From NCBI GenBank assembly GCA_023409795.1, contig JAEYQX010000140.1, positions 1-27,005 on the forward strand: a stretch of DNA of 27,005 nt, given 5' to 3'. Numbering within the stretch: position 1 is the first letter of the stretch; each line of letters opens with the position of its first letter. Shown piece by piece: positions 15,060-22,551 of the stretch. Under the pieces are notes generated by a model. That model did no database searches. It saw only the letters and a list, made by a program, of their open reading frames with translations, and was not told where the DNA came from. The position numbers and the translations under genes were made by a program. Source of the DNA: Pseudomonadota bacterium (lineage in GTDB: Bacteria > Pseudomonadota > Alphaproteobacteria > Caulobacterales > Caulobacteraceae).

Positions 15060-16343
15060 CTAGATGCGGATGGCATAGCCCTGGTTGGGCAGGCGCATAT
15101 TGTCGAGGATGCGCACGCTGGGCATGACGAAGCCGAAGTCCTGGGCCAGCGAACGTCGCAGGGCCCGGATCTGGTCGGTCAGGCGACGGCCATCCAGTTC
15201 GTTGATCAGGGCCAGCAGGGAATAGCCCAGCTCGATCTTGACCTCGTCGATGGTCAGGGCCGTCGAGATCGGTTCCTCGACGTCCTCCTTGGGGGCCAGG
15301 TCCACCGGCTCGGCGGGCGGTGGCTTCAGGCGGTCGCGCCCCAGCTTCCAGGCCATGAAGCCCGAGCCCAGCGCCAGGGCCGCAAAGGGCAGCAGCGGCA
15401 TGCCGGGGATCAGGCCAATCACCCCCGCAGTGCCCGACACCACGCCCAGGGACACAGGGTTGGATGCCAGCTGGCTGACAAAGGCCTTGTCCGCCGCGCC
15501 CTCGACACCGGCCTTGGTCACCAGGAAGCCGGCAGCGACCGAGACGATGATGGCCGGGACCTGGGTCACCAGGCCATCGCCGACCGTCAGCTGGATATAG
15601 GTATTTGCGGCCTCGCCCACCGGCATCCCGTGCTGCATCACGCCGATCAGCAGGCCGCCGATGACGTTGATGAAGGTGATGATCAGACCCGCCACGGCAT
15701 CGCCGCGCACGAACTTGGACGCACCGTCCATCGCCCCGAAGAAGGTGGATTCCTGCTCCAGCTCCTTGCGGCGCAGCTTGGCCTGTTCCTCGGTGATCAG
15801 CCCGGAAGACAGGTCGGCGTCGATCGCCATCTGCTTGCCGGGCATGGAGTCCAGGGTAAAGCGGGCCGAGACCTCGGCGATCCGGGTCGCGCCCTTGGTG
15901 ATGACGACAAAGTTCACCACCAGGACAATGGCAAAGATGATGACCCCGATGATGAAGTTGCCGCTCATCATCAGCTCGCCAAAGGCGGCGATCACCTTGC
16001 CCGCGCTGTCCTCGCCTTCCTGTCCGTGGCTCAGGATCAGGCGGGTCGAGGCCAGGTTCAGGCCCAGGCGGTAGAGGGTCGAGACCAGCAGGACCGTCGG
16101 GAAGATGGCGAAGTCCAGGGGCCGCTTCATCATCACGGCGGTCATCAGGATCAGCACGCTGGACACGATCGAGATCGCCAGCAGCAGGTCCATCAGCATG
16201 ACCGGCACCGGCACGATCAGCAGCATGATGATGGCGATCACGCCCGCAGCCAGGCCGACCTCGCCACGCAGCAGCCAGCCGAGCGCCTCGCGCCCGGTGG
16301 GGCGCGCCAGCCCGTCCTTCATCAGGATGGGCGCATCAGCCAT
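15060..16343 (-). CDS. flhA: FlhA N-terminal fragment (membrane gate and start of cytoplasmic domain)
   Basis: These 427 residues cover the whole FlhA membrane region and the first part of the cytoplasmic domain. The hydrophobic segments start near residue 27. The FHIPEP-family core lies between helices (ARFTLDSMPGKQMAIDADLSSG, then QAKLRRKELEQESTFFGAMDGASKFVRGD). The linker and the ELGYSLLALINE and FGFVMPSVRI segments begin the first subdomain of the cytoplasmic ring. The protein would stop at GYAIRI, in the middle of that subdomain. The membrane pore could insert, but the docking platform for export substrates would be missing. The start codon is 47 bases after the beta-lactamase stop, with AGGT as a weak ribosome site. 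Confidence 0.8.
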   Translation of the reverse strand: MADAPILMKDGLARPTGREALGWLLRGEVGLAAGVIAIIMLLIVPVPVMLMDLLLAISIVSSVLILMTAVMMKRPLDFAIFPTVLLVSTLYRLGLNLASTRLILSHGQEGEDSAGKVIAAFGELMMSGNFIIGVIIFAIVLVVNFVVITKGATRIAEVSARFTLDSMPGKQMAIDADLSSGLITEEQAKLRRKELEQESTFFGAMDGASKFVRGDAVAGLIITFINVIGGLLIGVMQHGMPVGEAANTYIQLTVGDGLVTQVPAIIVSVAAGFLVTKAGVEGAADKAFVSQLASNPVSLGVVSGTAGVIGLIPGMPLLPFAALALGSGFMAWKLGRDRLKPPPAEPVDLAPKEDVEEPISTALTIDEVKIELGYSLLALINELDGRRLTDQIRALRRSLAQDFGFVMPSVRILDNMRLPNQGYAIRI

Positions 16344-16390
16344 GACGACCTGCGAAGCTCATGGGGGCAGATGACAGGATTCGCGGCGGC

Positions 16391-17272
16391 CTAGCCATGC
16401 CCAAGCGCAGCCAGGGCCATTCGCGTCGCCTCGGCCATCACCGCCTCGCGCTGTTCCAGGGAGGCGTCCGTCCCGGGCTGGTAGTAGAGCGCCAGCTTCA
16501 GGGCCTCGTCGGCCCCGCCACCCTGGGGCAGGATATAGGCGATCTCGTGGGTCAGGCCGGCGGTGCCCGTCCCGGTCTTGTGAACCAGGGTCAGGCCGCG
16601 CCCGGTGGGAAGCCCCGCCCGGATGCGGCCCGGCGAACGGCCATTGGTCGCCCACTCCAGCAGGCGCGGAAAGCGCCCGTCATGGCTCCTGAACACGTCA
16701 GGCTTGATCCGCTCCAGGTTGGCCACGGCCTGATCCGGTGTCGTCGTGTCCTTGTCGCCATCGACGATATTGAGGTCGGTCTCCCAACGGTCCACCCGCG
16801 TGACCTGGTCGCCCATGGCGCGATACCATTGCTGGAAGGCCTCCAGCCCGCCCAGTTCGCGGATCAGGATATTGGCCGCCGGATTGTCGCTGAGGACGAC
16901 TGCGGCCTGGCACAGGTCTGCGATGCTCAGTTGTCCGCCCACGGCCGGGCCGGTGACCGGGGCGTGCTCGACCATATCCTGCGCCGTCACCGGCAGTTGT
17001 CGGTCCCAGTCCGCCTGGCCTCGCGCCACCTTCTGCTGGAAGGCTGTGGCCAGGAACAGCTTGAAGGTCGAGCAATAGGTGAACCGCTCATCGCCGCGCC
17101 AGGCCAGGCGCTGCTGCGGTCCCTCCAGGCTCAGCCCGATACGCCCGCCCAGGCGGGCCTCCAGCCCTGAAAGGTCAAGTTGCGGGGCCGCAACAGCCGT
17201 CTGGCGCGCACAGCCGGCCACGGCCAGGGCGGCTGCGCCTGCCAGGACCGACCGGCGACCGAGCAAAGGCAT
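16391..17272 (-). CDS. class A beta-lactamase, probable Tat-exported lipoprotein
   Basis: This 293-residue serine beta-lactamase has all class A landmarks: Ser68-Thr-Phe-Lys71 (S70-x-x-K), Ser128-Asp-Asn130 (SDN), Glu164 in RWETDLN (the omega-loop general base E166 and N170), and Lys232-Thr-Gly234 (KTG). A Cys precedes the catalytic Ser, but the position after KTGT is Gly, so the Cys69-Cys238 bridge of KPC-type carbapenemases is not formed. The N-terminus GRRSVLAG, followed by a VAGC lipobox at Cys21, suggests twin-arginine export and lipidation. Its spectrum cannot be read from sequence. Its ATG overlaps the flbD stop codon (TAATG) and flhA follows 47 bases later, so it sits inside a flagellar operon. 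Confidence 0.93.
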   Translation of the reverse strand: MPLLGRRSVLAGAAALAVAGCARQTAVAAPQLDLSGLEARLGGRIGLSLEGPQQRLAWRGDERFTYCSTFKLFLATAFQQKVARGQADWDRQLPVTAQDMVEHAPVTGPAVGGQLSIADLCQAAVVLSDNPAANILIRELGGLEAFQQWYRAMGDQVTRVDRWETDLNIVDGDKDTTTPDQAVANLERIKPDVFRSHDGRFPRLLEWATNGRSPGRIRAGLPTGRGLTLVHKTGTGTAGLTHEIAYILPQGGGADEALKLALYYQPGTDASLEQREAVMAEATRMALAALGHG

Positions 17273-18690
17273 TACCCGGCCGCTCCATAGGCCGCTGCCA
17301 CGCCCGACTGGGGGGCCGGGATCGGCGTGCCCGCGTCGGCATATTCGTTCAGCTTGTTGCGCAGGGTGCGGATCGAGATGCCCAGGATGTTGGCCGCATG
17401 GGTGCGGTTGCCCAGGCAGTGGTTCAGGGTGTCCAGGATCAGGGTCTTTTCCATCTCCGCCACGGTCTGGCCCACGAAGCTGCGGGTCATGGCATCGGCC
17501 ACCTGGGCCGCGTGCCCGGCCACCCCGGCGTCATAGGCCGAGGCCGGGGCTGCAACCGGGGCCGCAGCCTCGGCACCAGCCACCAGCGGACGCCCGTCCG
17601 GCAGCCGCAGGGCGTTCAGGTCAATCTCGGCACCCGTCGCCAGCAGGACTGCGCGGTGCATGGTGTTTTCCAACTCGCGCACATTGCCCGGCCAGCGGTG
17701 TCCGGTCATGGCGCGGCGGGCCTCGGCCGAGATCGGCCGGGGCGGCACGCCATTGGCCGCGGCATACTTCTTGACGAAATGGTCGGACAGGACCGCGATA
17801 TCGCCCGGACGCTCACGCAGGGCGGGAAGGCGCAGGTTCACCACGTTCAGGCGATACAACAGGTCCTCGCGGAACGTGCCCTCGGCCACGGCCTTGGCCA
17901 GGTCGCGGTTCGAGGTGGCGATGATGCGGATATTGACCGGCACCGGCTTGGAGCCGCCCACGCGGTCGATCACCCGCTCCTGGATGGCGCGCAGCAGCTT
18001 GGCCTGGAGCCGGGCGTCCATCTCGCTGATCTCGTCCAGCAGCAGGGTGCCGCCGTCGGCCTCCTCGAACTTGCCGATCCGGCGGGCGACAGCCCCGGTA
18101 AAGGCCCCCTTCTCGTGGCCGAACAGCTCCGATTCCAGCAGGTTGTCGGGAATGGCGGCGCAGTTGACGCTGATGAAGGGCTTGTCGGCGCGCCTGGAGC
18201 CCGCGTGCAGGTGACGGGCCATCACCTCCTTGCCGACGCCGCTCTCCCCCGTGATCAGGATCGACGCATCCGAACGGGCCACCTGGTCGGCCAGCGCCAC
18301 CACGGCCTTCATCGCCGGGTCCGCCGAGATCATCGGGCGCTCGTCATCGGCCACTGCCGACAGGACAGCCGCGATCAGGTCTGCCTCGGGCGGCAGGGGG
18401 ATGAACTCCTTGGCCCCGGCGCGGATGGCATCGGCCGCCTCGCGCGCATCGGCGTCCACGCCACAGGCCACGACCGGCACATGGATGCGCTCGGCGTCAT
18501 TGGCGGCAATCAGGGCCGCGATGTCGATGCGGTAGTCGACCATCAGCAGGTCGGCCCCCTGCCCGCGACGCAGTTGCTCGGTCGCCTGATCGGCGCGTTC
18601 GACGTGCTGAACCTTGGCACCATGGGCCATGGCCATCTTCACCGCCGTTGCCAGCTGTCCGCTGAGCCTGCCAACCACCAGAAGCCGCAT
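17272..18690 (-). CDS. flbD: sigma-54-dependent flagellar transcriptional activator FlbD
   Basis: This 472-residue NtrC-type regulator has an N-terminal receiver-like domain (1-115), a AAA+ domain and a C-terminal Fis-type helix-turn-helix (about 425-455, RTHAANILGISIRTLRNKL). Walker A is GESGVGKE (148-155), the sigma-54 contact loop GAFTGA (195-200) and Walker B LLLDEISEMD. Asp52 is present, but the usual N-terminal acidic pair of receivers is absent (LLVVGRLSG). In Caulobacter FlbD switches on late sigma-54 flagellar promoters and represses fliF, together with FliX. The ATG has AGGAG eight bases upstream. It lies 43 bases after fliN, and its stop overlaps the beta-lactamase start. Confidence 0.94.
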   Translation of the reverse strand: MRLLVVGRLSGQLATAVKMAMAHGAKVQHVERADQATEQLRRGQGADLLMVDYRIDIAALIAANDAERIHVPVVACGVDADAREAADAIRAGAKEFIPLPPEADLIAAVLSAVADDERPMISADPAMKAVVALADQVARSDASILITGESGVGKEVMARHLHAGSRRADKPFISVNCAAIPDNLLESELFGHEKGAFTGAVARRIGKFEEADGGTLLLDEISEMDARLQAKLLRAIQERVIDRVGGSKPVPVNIRIIATSNRDLAKAVAEGTFREDLLYRLNVVNLRLPALRERPGDIAVLSDHFVKKYAAANGVPPRPISAEARRAMTGHRWPGNVRELENTMHRAVLLATGAEIDLNALRLPDGRPLVAGAEAAAPVAAPASAYDAGVAGHAAQVADAMTRSFVGQTVAEMEKTLILDTLNHCLGNRTHAANILGISIRTLRNKLNEYADAGTPIPAPQSGVAAAYGAAG

Positions 18691-18733
18691 CGGTCTTCTC
18701 CTCTAGTATCCTGTGTCCGGGTCCGGTCGCCGA

Positions 18734-19066
18734 TCAGGCGCCCTTGTCCTCGGTCTTGATGATTTCCGTCATGGTAACGCCCAGGCGGTCCTCGACGACG
18801 ACGACCTCCCCGCGCGCCACCAGGCGGTTGTTGACGAAGATATCGATGGCCTCGCCGACCTTGCGGTCCAGCTCCAGCACACTGCCCCGGTTCAGCTTCA
18901 GCAGCTGGGCCACCGACATATGGGCCTTGCCCAGGACCGCCGAGATATTGACCGGCACATCAAAGACGGTCGCCAGATCGACAGCCGACTTGTCTCCGCC
19001 GTCGTCCGCCACATTGACGGCAGTCGACTCGCCGAACTCTTCCAGCGCAAGATCATCAGTAGCCAT
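18734..19066 (-). CDS. fliN: flagellar motor switch protein FliN
   Basis: This 110-residue protein has the SpoA/FliN core at about 30-105: VDLATVFDVPVNISAVLG, LLKLNRGSVLELDRKVGEAIDIFVNNRLVARGEVVVVEDRLGV. It forms the C-ring base with FliM and binds FliH at the export apparatus. The acidic N-terminal ~28 residues are an extension common to short FliN forms. Its ATG overlaps the fliH stop (TGATG), so the two are coupled. Confidence 0.95.
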   Translation of the reverse strand: MATDDLALEEFGESTAVNVADDGGDKSAVDLATVFDVPVNISAVLGKAHMSVAQLLKLNRGSVLELDRKVGEAIDIFVNNRLVARGEVVVVEDRLGVTMTEIIKTEDKGA

Positions 19067-19740
19067 CAGAAGGCGCTCCGGTTGAGGGGTTCATCCTGTC
19101 CCCGGTCAGGGTCAGAACCATTGGCAATGTCGGATTCCAGCGCCTGCTTGACGGCGCTTTCGACGCGGGCGGCGACGGCATCGGGATCGAACTCGGCCCG
19201 GCCATCGGCCCATTCCAGGCAGAAGGCGGCCGGGGCCGCCATCGGGTCGTCCCGGAAGGCGATGACGCCGGTGTAGCCGATGTCAGCGCAGCGGCCCTCG
19301 ATCTGCTGGCGGGCCTCGTCGTCCAGCCCGGCCGCACGGACCACCAGCCGGGGCGCGCTCTCCAGCTCCTGGCCCAGCTGGCCCAGGGCCGCGTCGATCG
19401 GGCGGCGCGGATAAAGCTCGCAGGCCGAGCCGGCAATCACCCGGGCCGCCGTCAGGGCCATGTCTGCGGCTTCCTCGCGGTGGGCATTGGCCAGGGCCGT
19501 CAGCCCACCCATGGCCTGGGCCACGCTCTGGGCCAGCGCCGACAGGGCATTGGCGCGCAGGGCCTCGACCTCGTTCAGCGCCTGCTGGCGGGCTTCCAGG
19601 CGAGCCTGGGCCACCAGCGCCTCGACCTCGGCGGGCGCATAGGGACGCTTGGGGGCCTGCCAGGTCGACGGGCGCACGATCTGGCCGGCCGCGTCAAACT
19701 CGGTGTCAAAGGCAAAGGGGCGGGGTGTGGCCTGGCTCAT
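19066..19740 (-). CDS. flbE: flagellar export-ATPase regulator FliH (FlbE in Caulobacter)
   Basis: This 224-residue soluble protein has a long Ala/Glu-rich coiled region (about 35-95), then the FliH C-terminal domain (AARVIAG, RPIDAALGQL, GYTGVIAFRDDP, FDPDAVAARVESAV). FliH binds and restrains the FliI ATPase and tethers it to FliN. In Caulobacter the gene at this place, between fliG and fliN, is called flbE. Identification rests on position plus a weakly conserved sequence, as is usual for FliH. One base separates it from the fliG stop, and it overlaps fliN. Confidence 0.88.
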   Translation of the reverse strand: MSQATPRPFAFDTEFDAAGQIVRPSTWQAPKRPYAPAEVEALVAQARLEARQQALNEVEALRANALSALAQSVAQAMGGLTALANAHREEAADMALTAARVIAGSACELYPRRPIDAALGQLGQELESAPRLVVRAAGLDDEARQQIEGRCADIGYTGVIAFRDDPMAAPAAFCLEWADGRAEFDPDAVAARVESAVKQALESDIANGSDPDRGQDEPLNRSAF

Positions 19741-19741
19741 G

Positions 19742-20773
19742 TCAGTAGATCAACTCGTCGTCGCCGCCCTGACCGGCCAGCATGATTTCACCGCGCGCGG
19801 CCAGGTCCTTGGCCACCTGGACCATGTTCATCTGGGCCGCATCCACGTCCTTTAGACGCACCGGGCCCATGGATTCCATGTCTTCGCGCATGATCTTCGA
19901 GGCCCGCTCGGACATGTTCGAGAAGAACATCTCGCGCAGGTCATCGGACGCACCCTTGAGCGCCAGCGCCAGCTGGTCCTTCTCGACCGCCCGCAGCAGG
20001 GTCTGGACCCCGCCCGGATCCAGGCGCGACAGGTCCTCGAACACGAACATCAGGGCGCGGATGCGCTCGGCCGACTCGCGGTTGCGCTCTTCCAGGGCCC
20101 CGATGAAGCGGGCCTCGGTCTGGCGGTCGAAGCTGTTGAAGATTTCCGCCATTGCCTCGTGGCTGTCGCGCTTGGAGGTGCGCGCCAGGTTGGACATGAA
20201 CTCGGTCCGCAGGGTCTGCTCGATCTTGTCCAGGATGTCGCGCTGCACCGGCTCCATCCGCAGCATCCGCTGGACGCATTCCAGGGCAAAGTCCTCCGGC
20301 AGGGCGGTCAGCACCCGCGAGGCATGCTCGGCCTTGATCTTGGACAGGACCACCGCGACCGTCTGGGGGTATTCGTTCTTGAGGTAGTTCGCCAGGACCG
20401 CCTCGTTCACATTGCCCAGCTTGTCCCACATGGTGCGACCGGCCGGCCCGCGGATTTCCTCCATCAGGGCTTCGACGCGGTCGGGCGGCATGAAGGAGGC
20501 CAGCAGACGCTGGGTCTGTTCATAGGAGCCCATCAGCGAGCCATTGCCGCCGATGCCGGACACGAACTCCAGCAGGACTTCCTCGACCTGGGTGGCCGTG
20601 ACTGTGCCCAGCCCGGCCATGGCCTGGGAGACCTCCTTGACCTCCTCGTCGTCCAGCTGCTGCCAGAGGGCGGTGTGCTCCTCGCCCAGCGACAGCAGCA
20701 CCACCGCGGCCTTTTCCGGGCCGGTCAGCTTGCGGGGGCCATCCTCAGGCTTTTTCGTGACCAGGCGGCTCAT
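19742..20773 (-). CDS. fliG: flagellar motor switch protein FliG
   Basis: This 343-residue rotor protein has three parts. The N-terminal domain binds FliF (KAAVVLLSLGEEHTALW). The middle domain carries the FliM-binding motif (EYPQTVAVVLSKI, the EHPQ equivalent). The C-terminal charged torque helix is DLREMFFSNMSERASKIMREDMESMGPVRLKDVD, where charged residues face the stator. Length and order match the family. The ATG overlaps the fliF stop by four bases (ATGA). Confidence 0.97.
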   Translation of the reverse strand: MSRLVTKKPEDGPRKLTGPEKAAVVLLSLGEEHTALWQQLDDEEVKEVSQAMAGLGTVTATQVEEVLLEFVSGIGGNGSLMGSYEQTQRLLASFMPPDRVEALMEEIRGPAGRTMWDKLGNVNEAVLANYLKNEYPQTVAVVLSKIKAEHASRVLTALPEDFALECVQRMLRMEPVQRDILDKIEQTLRTEFMSNLARTSKRDSHEAMAEIFNSFDRQTEARFIGALEERNRESAERIRALMFVFEDLSRLDPGGVQTLLRAVEKDQLALALKGASDDLREMFFSNMSERASKIMREDMESMGPVRLKDVDAAQMNMVQVAKDLAARGEIMLAGQGGDDELIY

Positions 20774-22413
20774 GTCGTTTCATGCACCCAGGAACGCAGG
20801 ATGGCCGTGGATTCCTCGGGGTGCTGCTGGACGAAGTCCGCCACCTTCTTGATCGAGGACGCCTTCACCTGGCCTTCGATGCGGGCGATGTCGATGCGCT
20901 GCTCCATGTCGGTCGGCGCGGCCAGCAGCCCGGCATTGCCGACCAGCTCGGTATCGACCTGGGTGACCGGCAGGCCATCGGGTCCGACTGCGCCCTTGCC
21001 CGAGCGGGGCGTGGCCGTGGCCGTCTTCAGCAGGGGACGCAGGACGAAGAAGATCAGCAGCAGGCCAGTGGCCAGCAGGACCGCCAGCTCGATGCCGCGC
21101 ATGATGTCGTTCTTATCGAACGAGAAGGCCGACATCAGGCCCTCGTCGCCGCCCGGCGCACCCGCCGACAGGGCGTCGCGGTTGAAGCGGACGTTGATGA
21201 CCTCGATCTTGTCGCCGCGCGCCTCGTCGATGCCGACGGCAGCCGCGACCAGGGCCTTGATCTGCTCGACCTCCTCGGCCGTGCGCGGGGCATAGGTCGG
21301 CTCGCCATTGCCATCGGCGGCGGGGGTGTAGCGGCCATCCACCGCGACCGAGACCGACAGGCGCTTGACCTCGCCCGGCTCCTTGATGGTCGTCGTGGTG
21401 GTGTTGGAAATCTCGTAGTTGATGGTCTCGTTGTTCTCGGCCGAGGTCGAGCCCACCGGCGCGCCGGCATCCTCGCCGCCGGGAATATTGGCCGTGGCCG
21501 TCGTGGCCCCGCCGTTCATGCTGGTGTCCTGGGACTGCGACCCGCCCGTGGTGGTCGAGCGCACGACCTGGCCATCGGGGTCAAAGCGCTGTTCCTGGGT
21601 GGTCGAGCGGCTGTGGTCGATGTCGGCGGTGACCTGGACGCGGGCGGCCCCTGCGCCGACGACACCCTCGACGATGTCGCGGATGCGGGTCTGCAGCTGG
21701 GCCTCGGTGCTGGCCTTGGCCGCCTCGGCGGTGGCCGAGGTGAAGCCGGTGTCCTCGGAGCCTGCCGCCAGGGTGCGGTTGGCCTGGTCGGTCACCGTCA
21801 CCTTTTCGGGCTTCAGGTTCGGCACGGACGAGGCGACGACATTGCGGATCGCACGCACCTGCTCCGCCGACAGGTCACGGCCGGACAGCCCCACCACCAC
21901 GGCGGCGGTCGGGTCGGACGTGGCCGTCTGGAACATCTCGCGGCGCGGCATGGTGATGTGGACGCGGGCGCTGGAGATCCCGCGCATCGACATGATGGTG
22001 CGCGCCAGCTCGCCCTGCAGGGCGCGCTGCTCGTTCAGGTTCTGCTGGAACTCGGTCTGTCCCAGGACCGACTGGTTATCAAAGATTTCGTAGCCGACGC
22101 TGCCCGAGGTCACCAGGCCTTCGGTGGCCAGCATCAGGCGGGCGGTGCCCACCTGGTCACGGCTGACGAAGATGGTCGAGCCATCCCCGCGCGAGCTGTA
22201 CTTGATGCCCGCCTGGTCCAGGGCAGCGCCGATCTCGGCCGCCTCGGTCAGGTCCAGGTTGGAATAGAGCAGGGCATCGGGGGCCGAGCCCACGCGCAGC
22301 ATCAAGGCCACCAGGACGGCCGAGACGCCAGCTGCGACGCCCAGCACAGCGGCCAGACGCCCAATCCCGAACTTCTGCAACGCCGCAGTAAAGCCGCCCA
22401 CGAACCCGCCCAT
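20770..22413 (-). CDS. fliF: flagellar MS-ring protein FliF
   Basis: This 547-residue inner-membrane ring protein has a transmembrane helix near residues 20-42. The YscJ-like periplasmic ring-building motif region follows (LYSNLDLTEAAEIGAALDQAGIKY, then RALQGELARTIMSMRGISSARVHITMP). A long Ser/Thr/Gly-rich periplasmic region comes next, with a second helix (AVLLATGLLLIFFVLRPLL). The cytoplasmic tail that grips FliG is at the C-terminus (VADFVQQHPEESTAILRSW). I place the start at the ATG at 22411-22413; a TTG two codons earlier gives 22419. It heads the operon, with CtrA-like half-sites about 50-80 bases upstream. Confidence 0.96.
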   Translation of the reverse strand: MGGFVGGFTAALQKFGIGRLAAVLGVAAGVSAVLVALMLRVGSAPDALLYSNLDLTEAAEIGAALDQAGIKYSSRGDGSTIFVSRDQVGTARLMLATEGLVTSGSVGYEIFDNQSVLGQTEFQQNLNEQRALQGELARTIMSMRGISSARVHITMPRREMFQTATSDPTAAVVVGLSGRDLSAEQVRAIRNVVASSVPNLKPEKVTVTDQANRTLAAGSEDTGFTSATAEAAKASTEAQLQTRIRDIVEGVVGAGAARVQVTADIDHSRSTTQEQRFDPDGQVVRSTTTGGSQSQDTSMNGGATTATANIPGGEDAGAPVGSTSAENNETINYEISNTTTTTIKEPGEVKRLSVSVAVDGRYTPAADGNGEPTYAPRTAEEVEQIKALVAAAVGIDEARGDKIEVINVRFNRDALSAGAPGGDEGLMSAFSFDKNDIMRGIELAVLLATGLLLIFFVLRPLLKTATATPRSGKGAVGPDGLPVTQVDTELVGNAGLLAAPTDMEQRIDIARIEGQVKASSIKKVADFVQQHPEESTAILRSWVHETT

Positions 22414-22442
22414 CACCAAACGGGGACGATCTGTCTCCGCTA

Positions 22443-22455
22443 GGCAGAAGTTGCC
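22443..22455 (-). promoter_or_regulatory. possible FlbD (ftr-type) operator in the fliF promoter
   Basis: A short palindrome GGCA-GAAGT-TGCC lies between the CtrA-like boxes and the fliF start, flanked by CGGC on the minus strand. FlbD-binding ftr elements in Caulobacter are GGCAA/TTGCC-type palindromes, and one of them at fliF mediates repression. The match here is short and partial, so the assignment is inference from position and family knowledge. Confidence 0.4.
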
Positions 22456-22463
22456 GCCTGGAT

Positions 22464-22492
22464 GGTAAACGCCGCGTTAAGGCACCCTAAAG
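22464..22492 (-). promoter_or_regulatory. CtrA-like binding half-sites upstream of fliF
   Basis: On the minus strand three half-sites are spaced exactly seven bases apart: TTTA-N7-TTAA-N7-TTTA, with TTAA at 22477-22480. The Caulobacter CtrA consensus is TTAA-N7-TTAAC; each overlapping pair matches with one substitution. The site lies about 50-80 bases ahead of the fliF start, where CtrA activates the Caulobacter fliF operon. This would tie the operon to the cell cycle. Confidence 0.6.
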
Positions 22493-22551
22493 ATTAGGAG
22501 AATCGCGCTTACTCCTGTGGGCGGTGCAATAGGACGCCTGCAAGGCAGGCC

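Larger units (their letters stand above)
14244..16343 (-). pseudogene. flhA: flagellar export-gate gene flhA split by an in-frame amber codon
   Basis: Read in one frame from the ATG at 16343 to the TAG at 14244, this locus encodes a 699-position FlhA of normal length, interrupted only by TAG at 15060-15062 (codon 428). No bases are gained or lost: the frame continues with Glu, Met, Glu, Ala, Gly and aligns with the expected FlhA cytoplasmic domain. In FlhA proteins I know, this place (RIK-x-x-x-A-G) carries Lys, so AAG to TAG by one transversion is the simplest explanation. FlhA is the nonameric gate of the flagellar type III export apparatus. The break lies in the cytoplasmic domain, so both pieces would be needed. 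It is either a real nonsense mutation, a read-through or reinitiation case, or a base-call error. Confidence 0.85.

Noticed and set aside
15060..15062. TAG read as an amino acid genome-wide (recoded code)
   Set aside because: Other genes here end properly with TAG, including phoH and the VWA gene, so general recoding is not supported.
14856..16394. 512-codon open frame antisense to flhA
   Set aside because: GC-driven shadow of flhA, His/Gln/Asp-rich, no recognisable domain.
20782..22443. 553-codon open frame antisense to fliF
   Set aside because: Shadow of the high-GC third codon positions in fliF; the translation is low-complexity Arg/Gly/His and matches nothing.
22536..22550. GCCTGC/GCAGGC hairpin after the hydrolase gene as a terminator
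   Set aside because: No T run follows on the minus strand; it may be a stem, but intrinsic termination is not supported.
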